From Burkholderia lata (lineage in GTDB: Bacteria > Pseudomonadota > Gammaproteobacteria > Burkholderiales > Burkholderiaceae): 64,000 nucleotides of DNA. Location: assembly GCF_000012945.1 (NCBI RefSeq), contig NC_007511.1, positions 2,232,001-2,296,000 of the forward strand, given 5' to 3'. A program made the translations under genes and the position numbers. The notes beneath the pieces were generated by a model. The model was not told the DNA's origin and did not search any database. It was given only the letters and a program-made list of their open reading frames with translations. Of the stretch, positions 1 to 7,710 are shown one piece after another (the first letter of the stretch is position 1; each line of letters begins with the position of its first letter).

Positions 1-373
1 CGATGCCCGCGTCGTTCAGCGCGCGCACGACCTCGAGCCCGCCGAGCACGCCGTAGATGCCGTCGTAGCGGCCGCCCGTCGGCTGCGAATCGGCGTGCGA
101 GCCGGTCATGACCGGCGCGGCGTCGGGATTGCGCCCCGCGCGGCGCGCGAACACGTTGCCCATCTGGTCCACGCGCACCGTGCAGCCGGCGTCTTGCGCC
201 CATTGCACGAACAGGTCGCGCGATTCGCGATCGAGATCGGTCAGCGCAAGGCGGCAGACGCCGCCCTTCGGCGTCGCACCGATCTGCGCCATCCGGTCGA
301 GCGACGCCCACAGGCGATCGCCGTCGACGCGCGGCGCGCTCACGCGCTCAACCACTACGTTGTCGTCACGCAT
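1..373 (-). CDS. Zn-dependent N-carbamoyl-L-amino-acid hydrolase (M20 family), partial
   Basis: Only the N-terminal 124 residues lie in the window; the gene runs off the left edge. The motif TGSHADSQPTGGRYDG (residues 91-105) is the metal-binding signature of the carbamoylase/AmaB branch of M20 amidohydrolases; by family analogy H93 and D104 would bind zinc. Such enzymes hydrolyse N-carbamoyl amino acids to the free amino acid, CO2 and ammonia. The ATG overlaps the upstream gene's stop by 8 bp, so the two are probably translationally coupled. Because that partner belongs to the ATC hydrolase family, N-carbamoyl-L-cysteine is a plausible substrate (inference). A generic hydantoin or ureidopropionate role remains possible. 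Confidence 0.88.
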   Translation of the reverse strand, partial: MRDDNVVVERVSAPRVDGDRLWASLDRMAQIGATPKGGVCRLALTDLDRESRDLFVQWAQDAGCTVRVDQMGNVFARRAGRNPDAAPVMTGSHADSQPTGGRYDGIYGVLGGLEVVRALNDAGI

Positions 374-890
374 CGCCGTTCTCCGGCGCGGCTTGCCGCG
401 CGTAGCGGAAATCGCAGCGCTTGCCGCCCTGCATGATCGTGCTCGTCCGCGTGAGCGCGATGTCCGGCGCATAGCCCTGGATGAAATAGCTGTCGCGCGC
501 GCAGCTCAGCAGGTGCCCGATCTCGCCGAGCCCCATCGCGTGATACATCTCCGCGTAGCTGCAGCGATGCACGTCGTAGTCGTAGTGCGCGTCGTCCGCG
601 CGCTGCACCTCGACATCGAGCGCATCGTCCTTCTCCCACAGCACCTGCAGCGCGATGAACGATTTCACGCTCGTGCCGCCAGGCTCCTGCGCCGCGAACG
701 TGCGGCCGGCGTCGACCGCCGCGCCGCGCACGGCTTCCGCGATCACGGCCTGCGCGCGCTCGGCGCCGAACTCGCGCTTCATGATCTCGTAGATCGGCTT
801 GATGATTTCCGCTTCGATGCGGCGCCGCGCGAGGATCCCGAGGCGCGTGTCCTCGGGGGCGGCGGCGGATGTCTGGGTGGCTTCGGTCAT
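366..890 (-). CDS. L-2-amino-thiazoline-4-carboxylate (ATC) hydrolase-family protein
   Basis: This 174-residue soluble protein resembles the ATC hydrolase family (Pfam ATC_hydrolase), whose Pseudomonas founder AtcB opens the thiazoline ring of L-ATC to give N-carbamoyl-L-cysteine. The recognisable core is the C-terminal half, with Cys and His residues around YDVHRCSYAEMYHAMG and LSCARDSYFIQGY. The start was placed at the ATG giving MTEATQT; an upstream in-frame extension is Arg-rich and overlaps the preceding gene, so it was rejected. The next gene downstream is a carbamoylase, matching the AtcB-AtcC order. Several members of this family act on unknown substrates, so the specific reaction is inference. 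Confidence 0.8.
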   Translation of the reverse strand: MTEATQTSAAAPEDTRLGILARRRIEAEIIKPIYEIMKREFGAERAQAVIAEAVRGAAVDAGRTFAAQEPGGTSVKSFIALQVLWEKDDALDVEVQRADDAHYDYDVHRCSYAEMYHAMGLGEIGHLLSCARDSYFIQGYAPDIALTRTSTIMQGGKRCDFRYARQAAPENGDA

Positions 891-934
891 GGGGATCGTC
901 TTGGTCGTTTTATCGCTGTGTCGCGCTATGTCGT

Positions 935-2101
935 TTACTTGGTCGCGGTGCGCGAGCCGCCGAGCACGTCGACGACGGTCCACTTGCCGCCGCGCACCTG
1001 GTAGATCGTGAAGGCCGGATCCTTCAGGTTGCCTTCGGCGTCGAACGCGATCCGCCCTGTCACGCCGGGCCGGTCAATCGCACGCACCGCCGCGACCAGC
1101 TTCGCCGGCTGCGTCGTGCCGGCCTTCTGCGCGGCTGCGATCAGCGTGGCCGCCGCGTCGTACGCGAACGGCGCATGCAGCTCGATCGGGGCGCGGAAGC
1201 GCGCCTGGTATTGCGTGTCGAACGCCTTGCCACCCGGCATCCGGTCGAGCGGCAGGCCCGGTTCGAGCGCCGTCACGCCGTCGCCGTCCTTGCCGGCAAG
1301 CGACAGGAAGGTCTGGCTCACGAAGCCGCCCGCGCCGAGCAGCGGCGCGTTCACGCCGAGCTGACGCATCCGGCGCGAGATCGGCGCGGCCTGCGCATCG
1401 AGGCCGCCGAAGAACACGAGATCCGCGCGCTTGCCCTTGATCGCGGTCAGCACGCCGCTGAAGTCGGTCGTCTTGTCGTTCACGTACTGGCGATCGACGA
1501 TCGCGCCGCCGTTCGCCTGCACGCCCTTGATGAACTGGTCAGCGAGCCCCGAGCCGAACGACGTGCGATCGTCGATCACCGCGATGCGCTTCGCCTTCAG
1601 CGTCTTCACCGCATACGCGCCGGTGAAATTGCCGCCCGCATCGTCGTGACCCATGATGCGGAAGGCCGTCGCATAACCCTGCTGCGTGTATTGATGGCCG
1701 GTGGACGCCGGCGCGATCTGCGGGATGCCCGCATCGCGATAGACGCGCGACGCCGGCACGCTGCAGCCTGTGTTCCAGTGGCCGACGACGCCGATCACAT
1801 GCTTGTCGACGAGCTGCTGCGCAACCGCGACGGCCGTGCGCGGATCAGACTGGTCGTCAGCCGCGACGAGCTTGTAGACGACCGGCTTGCCGCCGATGGT
1901 CGGATGCTTCGCGTTCGCATCGTCGATCGCGAGTTGCGCGCCGTTCTGCAGGTCCTTGCCGATCCGCGCGGACGGGCCGGTGAGCGGCGCGGCGAGACCG
2001 ATCAGGATCGTCTGCGGCGCGGATTGCGCGAACGCGGGAACGGAGGCGACCAGAGCGGCCGCCGAGAATGCGAGGCTGGCGTGGAGAAAAGCGATTTTCA
2101 T
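935..2101 (-). CDS. Branched-chain amino-acid type ABC transporter substrate-binding protein
   Basis: This 388-residue protein has a Sec signal peptide (about residues 1-25, ending VPAFAQ) followed by a type I periplasmic binding fold of the LivK family: IGLAAPLTGPSARIGKD near the N-terminus, then VVGHWNTGCSVPAS and IAPASTGHQYT, which usually line the ligand cleft. It would capture an amino acid or related compound in the periplasm. No permease or ATPase is adjacent, so it must use components encoded elsewhere. It is first in a minus-strand operon with the ATC hydrolase-like and carbamoylase genes (44-bp gap, then overlap), which suggests a ligand such as an ATC- or hydantoin-like compound (inference). 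Confidence 0.9.
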   Translation of the reverse strand: MKIAFLHASLAFSAAALVASVPAFAQSAPQTILIGLAAPLTGPSARIGKDLQNGAQLAIDDANAKHPTIGGKPVVYKLVAADDQSDPRTAVAVAQQLVDKHVIGVVGHWNTGCSVPASRVYRDAGIPQIAPASTGHQYTQQGYATAFRIMGHDDAGGNFTGAYAVKTLKAKRIAVIDDRTSFGSGLADQFIKGVQANGGAIVDRQYVNDKTTDFSGVLTAIKGKRADLVFFGGLDAQAAPISRRMRQLGVNAPLLGAGGFVSQTFLSLAGKDGDGVTALEPGLPLDRMPGGKAFDTQYQARFRAPIELHAPFAYDAAATLIAAAQKAGTTQPAKLVAAVRAIDRPGVTGRIAFDAEGNLKDPAFTIYQVRGGKWTVVDVLGGSRTATK

Positions 2102-2278
2102 GTGCGGGGATCGGTGAATCGGATCAAAACATGAAAAATATTAAATATTCAGCACCCAAACCCCAAATACCCAATTGTTGGATGCTTATACCGTTCCCGA
2201 CACATTAACCTACACCACTGTAAATACAGGATATTTTCATGTTGTCGGTTACCCTGACTTTTCGATAAAATTCGACAC
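2102..2278. promoter_or_regulatory. Divergent control region with repeated ATGAAAA(A)TAT elements
   Basis: This AT-rich spacer separates the binding-protein operon from the divergent LysR gene. ATGAAAAATAT occurs at 2131-2141, nearly again in inverted orientation at 2231-2240 (ATATTTTCAT), and once more at the LysR start (2279). AATATTAAATATT (2137-2149) and TTCGATAAAATTCGA (2261-2275) are further symmetric AT-rich elements. The arrangement fits LysR-type autoregulation with DNA looping, but no protein-binding evidence is visible. Confidence 0.45.
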
Positions 2279-3175
2279 ATGAAAAATATCGAACAATTGC
2301 CTCACGATCCACCGCTGCGCGCGGTGCGTGCGTTCGAAGCGTTTGCGCGTCTCGGGTCGGTCACCGCGGCGGCGGGCGAGCTCGACATCACGCCGTCGGC
2401 GGTCAGCCATCAGCTGCAACTGCTCGAAGCGTTCATCCAGACGCCGCTGACCGTGCGCGAGGGCCGGCTGCTCGCGCTCACCGACGAAGGCCGCGACTAC
2501 TACCGCTCGATCAGCGCCGCGTTCTCGGTGCTGCGCAGCGCGACGCGTTTCGTGCGCGACCGCTCGTCGCTGCGGCAGATCACCGTCAGCCTGATTCCGC
2601 TGCTCGGCATCGGCTGGTTCATTCCGCGGCTGCACGCATTCCTGGCCGACAACACGGACGTCGACGTGACCGTGCTGTACGCGCATCACCGCAACTACCG
2701 CAGCGATGCATCGGACCTGTCGATCCGCTTCGGCACCGGCGACTGGCCCGGCTACCGCTGCGAGCGGCTGCTGCCGGGCGCGATGGTGCCGATGTGCAGC
2801 CCGTCGTTCCTGAAGCGCCACGGGCCGTTCCGCACGCCGGCCGATCTCGCGCGCGCGCCGCTCGTGCACGACGAGGATCGCAGCACGTGGGTCAACTGGC
2901 TGCAGGGCGCGGGCGTCAAGCATGTGTCGCATGCGGTGGGGCCGATGTTCGAGGACGGCCAGCTCACGCTGAGCGCCGCGCGCGCGGATCTCGGCGCGGC
3001 GTTGCTGCGCGCGCCGCTGGTCGAGCGCGAGCTGGCGAATGGCGAGCTCGTGAAGCTGTTCGATCACGCGCTCGACGACGGGCGCGATTACTACCTGTGC
3101 ACGCGCGAGGATGCGGACATGCCGGACGGGGCGCGGAGGCTGGCTGAGTGGTTGAGGAAGATGGCGGGAATTTGA
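2279..3175 (+). CDS. LysR-family transcriptional regulator (GcvA-like)
   Basis: This 298-residue LysR regulator has an N-terminal winged helix-turn-helix (roughly residues 15-75; AFEAFARLGSVTAAAGELDI and SAVSHQLQLLE) and a C-terminal co-inducer domain of the GcvA subgroup. It is divergent to the binding protein/ATC hydrolase/carbamoylase operon and shares its control region, so it most likely controls that operon in response to the imported compound or a product. The ATG follows an AT-rich spacer without a strong Shine-Dalgarno sequence. Family assignment is firm; the ligand is unknown. Confidence 0.92.
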   Translation: MKNIEQLPHDPPLRAVRAFEAFARLGSVTAAAGELDITPSAVSHQLQLLEAFIQTPLTVREGRLLALTDEGRDYYRSISAAFSVLRSATRFVRDRSSLRQITVSLIPLLGIGWFIPRLHAFLADNTDVDVTVLYAHHRNYRSDASDLSIRFGTGDWPGYRCERLLPGAMVPMCSPSFLKRHGPFRTPADLARAPLVHDEDRSTWVNWLQGAGVKHVSHAVGPMFEDGQLTLSAARADLGAALLRAPLVERELANGELVKLFDHALDDGRDYYLCTREDADMPDGARRLAEWLRKMAGI

Positions 3176-3303
3176 GCGGGGCAGAACGATACCGCTCCGA
3201 CAGTCAGCCGATTCGGGAAGCCGCATTCGCATCGGACGCGCCGCGCACTTGCACTTGCCCGGCCGGATCGTCACGATGGCCGCGTCCCGTCACGGAGGTT
3301 GCA

Positions 3304-3513
3304 ATGATCAGAATTCCGGTCGATCTATCAAATGACCAGCATGCGGCGTTGACCCGCATCGCCACGCGCCAGAGCAGTTCCCCCGCCGAGATCATCCGGG
3401 ACGCGATCGATGCCTACATCGCGCAGCAGGACCGGACACTTGCTGACAATGTGTTCGGCCTCTGGAAGGGGCGCGACGTCGTCGACCAGGAAGACTTGCG
3501 CTCGGAGTGGTGA
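3304..3513 (+). CDS. Ribbon-helix-helix (CopG-type) antitoxin-like protein, orphan
   Basis: This 69-residue protein begins MIRIPVDLSNDQHAALTRIA and contains SPAEIIRDAIDAYIAQ, a ribbon-helix-helix DNA-binding fold. Its C-terminus (NVFGLWKGRDVVDQEDLRSEW) resembles the toxin-binding tail of antitoxins paired with PIN-domain toxins. A good ribosome-binding site (GGAGGT) sits 5-6 bases before the ATG; longer in-frame starts run back into the LysR gene. The expected downstream toxin is missing: the coupled start just after the stop reads only four codons before a stop. It may be a relic of a toxin-antitoxin pair or an independent small repressor. Confidence 0.7.
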   Translation: MIRIPVDLSNDQHAALTRIATRQSSSPAEIIRDAIDAYIAQQDRTLADNVFGLWKGRDVVDQEDLRSEW

Positions 3514-3800
3514 ACGCGCCCTAGCATCCGCCTACCGAACAAACTTCGGCGCCGCCTCGAGTCGCTCCACCTGCTGCTTTTTACTTTCAACGCAATCCCT
3601 CTCGCCGCATCTCCGCCCGGCTGCCGCTCGTCCACACACCCACGCTTCAATGACCTCCCCGCACACCCCGCGCCAATCAAGGGCCGGAAGCAGATAGAAA
3701 TTCCTGATGCCCCGGATTGAAACAAGCAATTTCACAAACTCAGGGTGAACCCGGATACTGGCAACACTCCACTCACCACTGAAGCAAAGGAATTCTCCAG
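3514..3800. other. Intergenic region before ahpC
   Basis: This 287-bp stretch has no convincing gene. A 67-codon reading frame on the minus strand (3532-3735) has no recognisable family. TTGAAA at 3718-3723 could be a -35 element for ahpC, but no clear -10 or four-part OxyR motif was found by eye. It may include degraded remains of a toxin partner for the preceding antitoxin-like gene. Confidence 0.4.
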
Positions 3801-4364
3801 ATGCCGATCATCAACACCCAAATCAAGCCGTTCAAGGCAACCGCTTACCACAATGGCGATTTCGTGCCCGTCTCGGAAGAGAACTTCAAGGGCAAGTGGT
3901 CCGTCGTCGTGTTCTACCCGGCCGACTTCACGTTCGTCTGCCCGACCGAGCTGGGCGACCTCGCCGACCGTTACGCGGAATTCCAGAAGCTGGGTGTCGA
4001 AATCTACGGCGTGTCGACCGACACGCACTTCACGCACAAGGCATGGCACGACACGTCGGACACGATCGGCAAGATCAAGTACCCGATGATCGGCGACCCG
4101 ACGCTCACGCTGTCGCGCAACTTCGACGTGCTGATCGAGGAAGAAGGGATGGCCCTGCGCGGCACGTTCGTGATCAACCCGGAAGGCGAGATCAAGCTGT
4201 GCGAAATCCACGACAACGGCATCGGCCGCGACGCAGGCGAACTGCTGCGCAAGGTGCAGGCTGCGCAATACATCGCGGCGCACCCGGGTGAAGTGTGCCC
4301 GGCCAAGTGGACGCCGGGTGCGGAAACGCTGACCCCGTCGCTCGACCTGATCGGCAAGATCTGA
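3801..4364 (+). CDS. ahpC: Alkyl hydroperoxide reductase subunit C (2-Cys peroxiredoxin)
   Basis: AhpC reduces hydrogen peroxide, organic peroxides and peroxynitrite in the cytoplasm. The 187-residue length is typical. The peroxidatic cysteine is C47 in [13 protein letters not shown] and the resolving cysteine is C166 in GEVCPAKW, matching the E. coli C46/C165 pair. An AAGGA ribosome-binding site precedes the ATG. ahpF, its dedicated reductase, follows after a 125-bp spacer with two strong hairpins, so the two probably share a transcript with ahpC more abundant. OxyR control is usual for the family but no operator is obvious here. Confidence 0.98.
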   Translation: MPIINTQIKPFKATAYHNGDFVPVSEENFKGKWSVVVFYPADFTFVCPTELGDLADRYAEFQKLGVEIYGVSTDTHFTHKAWHDTSDTIGKIKYPMIGDPTLTLSRNFDVLIEEEGMALRGTFVINPEGEIKLCEIHDNGIGRDAGELLRKVQAAQYIAAHPGEVCPAKWTPGAETLTPSLDLIGKI

Positions 4365-4374
4365 CGATCGCGCC

Positions 4375-4431
4375 GCGCGCCTCGCACGAGGCGCGCGAGA
4401 CACACTACGGGCCGCTGCGGCATGCGGCCCG
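4375..4431 (+). terminator. Tandem hairpins between ahpC and ahpF
   Basis: Two GC-rich hairpins lie 11 bases after the ahpC stop: a 10-bp stem (4375-4384 with 4387-4396; tight loop, so the tip probably opens) and an 8-bp stem (4408-4415 with 4424-4431). No U-tract follows either. They more likely attenuate or stabilise the ahpC part of an ahpCF transcript than end it completely. Confidence 0.55.
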
Positions 4432-4489
4432 CGCCCTCCTCCGGCACGACGTGCCCGACCAGAATCATTAATACGGAATCCGAAACGCC

Positions 4490-6088
4490 ATGCTCGACGC
4501 CAATCTCAAGAACCAACTCAAAGCGTACCTCGAAAAGATCACGCGCCCGATCGAACTCGTCGCCTCGCTCGACGACAGCGCGAAATCGCAGGAACTGCTG
4601 GCGCTGCTGAACGAGATTGCGTCGCTGACGGATCGCGTGACCGTAACCGAACGCCGCGACGACGCCGAGCGCAAGCCGTCGTTCTCGATCGGCGAGCCCG
4701 GCAAGCCGGCCGGCATCCGCTTCGCCGGCATCCCGATGGGCCATGAATTCACGTCGCTCGTGCTCGCGCTGCTGCAAACGGGCGGCCACCCGATCAAGCT
4801 CGACGACGACGTGATCGAACAGATCCGCGCGCTCGACGGCGAGTACGCGTTCGAGACGTATTTCTCGCTGTCGTGCCAGAACTGCCCGGAAGTCGTGCAG
4901 GCACTGAACGTGATGTCGCTGATCAACCCGTGCATCCGTCACGTCGCGATCGACGGCGCGCTGTTCCAGAGCGAAGTCGAGTCGCGCCAGATCATGGCCG
5001 TGCCGACGATGTTCCTGAACGGTGCCTCGTTCGGCCAGGGCCGCAGCAGCGTGAAGGAAATCCTCGCGAAGCTCGATACGGGCGCCAGCGCACGTGCCGC
5101 GAAGTCGCTCGAGAACAAGCCGGTGTTCGATACGCTGATCGTCGGCGGCGGCCCGGCAGGCGCGGCCGCTGCGATCTACTCGGCACGCAAGGGCATTGCG
5201 ACGGGCGTCGTCGCCGAACGTTTCGGCGGCCAGGTGCTCGACACGATGGCGATCGAGAACTTCGTGTCGGTGCAGGAAACCGAAGGGCCGAAGTTCGCGA
5301 CCGCGCTCGAACAGCACGTGAAGCAGTACGACGTCGACATCATGGACGTGCAGCGCGCCGACGCGCTGATTCCGGGCGACGTGCACCAGATCCGCCTCGC
5401 GAACGGCGCGGTGCTGAAGGCGAAGACGATCGTCCTCGCGACCGGCGCGCGCTGGCGCGAAATCAACGTGCCGGGCGAGCGCGAATACCGCAACCGCGGT
5501 GTCGCGTACTGCCCGCACTGCGACGGCCCGCTGTTCAAGGGCAAGCGCGTCGCGGTGGTCGGCGGCGGCAACTCGGGCGTCGAGGCCGCGATCGACCTCG
5601 CCGGTATCGTGAAGGCCGTCACGCTGATCGAATACGGCGCGCAACTGCGCGCGGACGAAGTGCTGCAACGCAAGCTGCGCAGCCTGCCGAACGTGACGAT
5701 CGTCACGCAGGCGCAAACGACCGAGCTGACCGGCGACGGCAGCAAGCTGAACGGGCTCGTCTACAAGGATCTGCGCTCGGGTGACACGCAGCGCATCGAT
5801 CTCGAAGGCGTGTTCGTGCAGATCGGCCTCGTGCCGAACACCGAATGGCTGAAAGGCACGGTCGAACTGTCGAAGCACGGCGAGATCGTCGTCGATGCTC
5901 GCGGTGCGACGTCGGTGCCGGGCGTGTTTGCCGCCGGCGACGTAACGACGGTGCCGTTCAAGCAGATCGTGATCGCCGTGGGTGAAGGCGCGAAGGCATC
6001 GCTCGGCGCGTTCGACCACCTGATCCGGCAGGACGTTGCACCGGTTGCCGCCGCGCAGCCGCAAGCCGAGGAAGCGGTCACCGCGTAA
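4490..6088 (+). CDS. ahpF: Alkyl hydroperoxide reductase subunit F (NADH-dependent AhpC reductase)
   Basis: This 532-residue flavoprotein passes electrons from NADH through FAD and two disulfide centres to AhpC. The N-terminal double thioredoxin-like domain has its redox pair at C129/C132 (SCQNCPE), the same positions as in E. coli. The FAD-binding glycine motif is [10 protein letters not shown] near residue 219, the second redox centre is C341/C344 in CPHCDGP, and the NADH-binding motif [10 protein letters not shown] lies near residue 358. All expected parts are intact. It follows ahpC on the same strand and ends just before an intrinsic terminator. Confidence 0.98.
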   Translation: MLDANLKNQLKAYLEKITRPIELVASLDDSAKSQELLALLNEIASLTDRVTVTERRDDAERKPSFSIGEPGKPAGIRFAGIPMGHEFTSLVLALLQTGGHPIKLDDDVIEQIRALDGEYAFETYFSLSCQNCPEVVQALNVMSLINPCIRHVAIDGALFQSEVESRQIMAVPTMFLNGASFGQGRSSVKEILAKLDTGASARAAKSLENKPVFDTLIVGGGPAGAAAAIYSARKGIATGVVAERFGGQVLDTMAIENFVSVQETEGPKFATALEQHVKQYDVDIMDVQRADALIPGDVHQIRLANGAVLKAKTIVLATGARWREINVPGEREYRNRGVAYCPHCDGPLFKGKRVAVVGGGNSGVEAAIDLAGIVKAVTLIEYGAQLRADEVLQRKLRSLPNVTIVTQAQTTELTGDGSKLNGLVYKDLRSGDTQRIDLEGVFVQIGLVPNTEWLKGTVELSKHGEIVVDARGATSVPGVFAAGDVTTVPFKQIVIAVGEGAKASLGAFDHLIRQDVAPVAAAQPQAEEAVTA

Positions 6089-6126
6089 CGCGCGTCAGCC
6101 CGTCGGCACAACGGTTTGTCTCTCTT

Positions 6127-6165
6127 GGCCCCGCATGCTTTGGTCGGCGTGCGGGGTCCTTTTTA
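6127..6165 (+). terminator. Intrinsic terminator after ahpF
   Basis: A 12-bp stem with two G-U pairs (6127-6138 with 6147-6158, 8-base loop; core CCCCGCA/TGCGGGG) is followed directly by CTTTTT. It lies about 40 bases beyond the ahpF stop and should end ahpCF transcription. Confidence 0.9.
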
Positions 6166-6183
6166 TTCCGGAAGCGATCGCGG

Positions 6184-6963
6184 TTACTTGGTCGTGGTCG
6201 GGCCGCTGTTTGCCGGTACCGGTGACGGTGCCGAGTTGAAATTGCTCGACTGCCTGACCAGTTGCTCGGTCATCGCAGCAGCCACCGGATTCGCGCCCGA
6301 CGACGAACTGCCCTGCCGGTACGAACCGCTGCTCGATGGCGTCGACGTCATCGACGGCGGCGGCAACGACGGGTCGAGCTTCGCCGATTCCCTGACAAGG
6401 GCGGCGGTCTCCGGCGTTTCGGATTTCGTTGCAGCGGGGGCGGCGGCCGCGTGGCGTTCGAGGCCATCGCGCTTGCGCGGCGCGCGCTGCGTGACCTGCG
6501 CGGGTGCGGGTGCAGGTGCGGCCTGCTGCACAGGTTTGGCTGCCGGCGGCGGTGCCGGCGGGGTCGAATCCTGCGCATCGACGGTCACGACGTTGACCTT
6601 CGGCGGCGGTGCGCTCGGCTTAGTTACCGGCTGCGGTTTGTCGCTGACAACCGGCACGGCAGGCGCTGCGCTGACGCGCGCGGTTTCGGCCGGCGCAGAA
6701 GGCGCCGGTGCCGGTGCCGGTGGTGGCGGCGCGACAGCCGCCTGCTTCGGTGCCATCGCGGCGGCCGGGGCCGGCGGCGCGATGGTGCCCTGCACTGCGT
6801 GATCGTTGCCCGCGGGCGCTGCGGCAACAGGCGCGGCCGAATCGCCGATGCCGGAATCTTCGATCGCGCGGTGGTCCGCACGCAGGAGCATCACGTAGGC
6901 AGTGCCGGCCGCGGCTACCAGGAGCCCACCGGCGATCATCAAGGTCTTGCGGGTACTCGTCAT
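6184..6963 (-). CDS. Pro/Ala-rich single-pass membrane protein of unknown function
   Basis: This 259-residue protein starts MTSTRKTLMIAGGLLVAAAG, a short basic N-terminus followed by one membrane segment (about residues 8-27). The rest is low-complexity Ala/Pro sequence, predicted to be extended and to lie in the periplasm, ending with a Ser-rich portion. No enzymatic domain is recognisable. A GTGAG ribosome-binding site precedes the ATG. It is convergent with ahpCF and appears monocistronic. Architecture resembles TonB-like or envelope-spanning spacer proteins, but there is no TonB C-terminal domain, so no function is assigned. Confidence 0.7.
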   Translation of the reverse strand: MTSTRKTLMIAGGLLVAAAGTAYVMLLRADHRAIEDSGIGDSAAPVAAAPAGNDHAVQGTIAPPAPAAAMAPKQAAVAPPPPAPAPAPSAPAETARVSAAPAVPVVSDKPQPVTKPSAPPPKVNVVTVDAQDSTPPAPPPAAKPVQQAAPAPAPAQVTQRAPRKRDGLERHAAAAPAATKSETPETAALVRESAKLDPSLPPPSMTSTPSSSGSYRQGSSSSGANPVAAAMTEQLVRQSSNFNSAPSPVPANSGPTTTK

Positions 6964-7123
6964 GCTTGCTCACCGCTCATATCGACGTGAACAAGCCATC
7001 ATACACGGCGATCGGCCGTCGATCCCGCATGAATACATTTGGTTGCATTGTGCCGGAGCAGGCCGGCAACACGTTCGTCAGACGTATCGCCTCCGCTGCT
7101 CCAGCCGGATCAACGCGCGGGCG

Positions 7124-7678
7124 TCACTCCGGAAACGGCAATTCGGTCTGCCCTTCCGCGCGCATGCCGAACGTGTTCAGCGTCATCGCGACGAGCGCGT
7201 AGTAGCCGAGCAACGCAACGAGATTCACGACGGTTGCGTGGCCGAAGCGCGCTTCCGCCCGCGCAAACGTCGCGTCGCTCACGCGCCGCGTGTCGTACAG
7301 CTCGCTCGCGAATGCATGGATCAGCGCATCGTCGTCCGACTCGAATGCGGGTGCGACACCGCGCCGGATCGCGTCGGCCGTCGCGGCCGGCACGCCCGCC
7401 TCGAGCGCGATCGGATGGTGGATGTGCCACTCGGCCTGCGAGCGCCAGCGCGCGGCCGTCACGAGAATCGCGAGTTCCGACAGGCGCAGCGGCAGGCCCG
7501 TGCGATAGCGGCAGAACGCGCCGAGTTTCTGCGCGTGCTGAGCGAGCTCGGGGCTCGCGATCCAGCCGAGAAACGGCCCGTTCAGGTTGCCGCGCGGGCC
7601 GCTGAGAATGTCGGCCAGCACGGCTTTCTGCTCATCGGTGGCCGATGCGGGATCGAACGGAGGCAATCTGTTGGTCAT
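7124..7678 (-). CDS. Carboxymuconolactone decarboxylase (AhpD-like fold) family protein
   Basis: This 184-residue all-alpha protein carries the family core LPLRLSELAILVTAARWRSQAEWHIHHPIALEAGV. It lacks the CxxC pair of true AhpD peroxidases, so a peroxidase role is unlikely; relatives include decarboxylases and proteins of unknown activity. The ATG at MTNRLPP was chosen because homologues begin this way; an alternative GTG 12 codons upstream overlaps the previous stop by 4 bp (GTGA) and could be used for coupling. It is last in the ABC importer/C45/aminotransferase operon and probably acts on a metabolite of that pathway (inference). Confidence 0.82.
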   Translation of the reverse strand: MTNRLPPFDPASATDEQKAVLADILSGPRGNLNGPFLGWIASPELAQHAQKLGAFCRYRTGLPLRLSELAILVTAARWRSQAEWHIHHPIALEAGVPAATADAIRRGVAPAFESDDDALIHAFASELYDTRRVSDATFARAEARFGHATVVNLVALLGYYALVAMTLNTFGMRAEGQTELPFPE

Positions 7679-7710
7679 GGCGAGGTCCGGACAGGGTTCG
7701 ATGAATGCGG

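Noticed and set aside
3532..3735. 67-codon minus-strand frame upstream of ahpC
   Set aside because: No recognisable family, no good ribosome-binding site, and it covers the likely ahpC promoter region. Could be a relic but not supportable as a gene.
3700..3800. OxyR operator upstream of ahpC
   Set aside because: No ATAG-N7-CTAT-N7-ATAG-N7-CTAT pattern could be aligned by eye, so only general family knowledge would support it.
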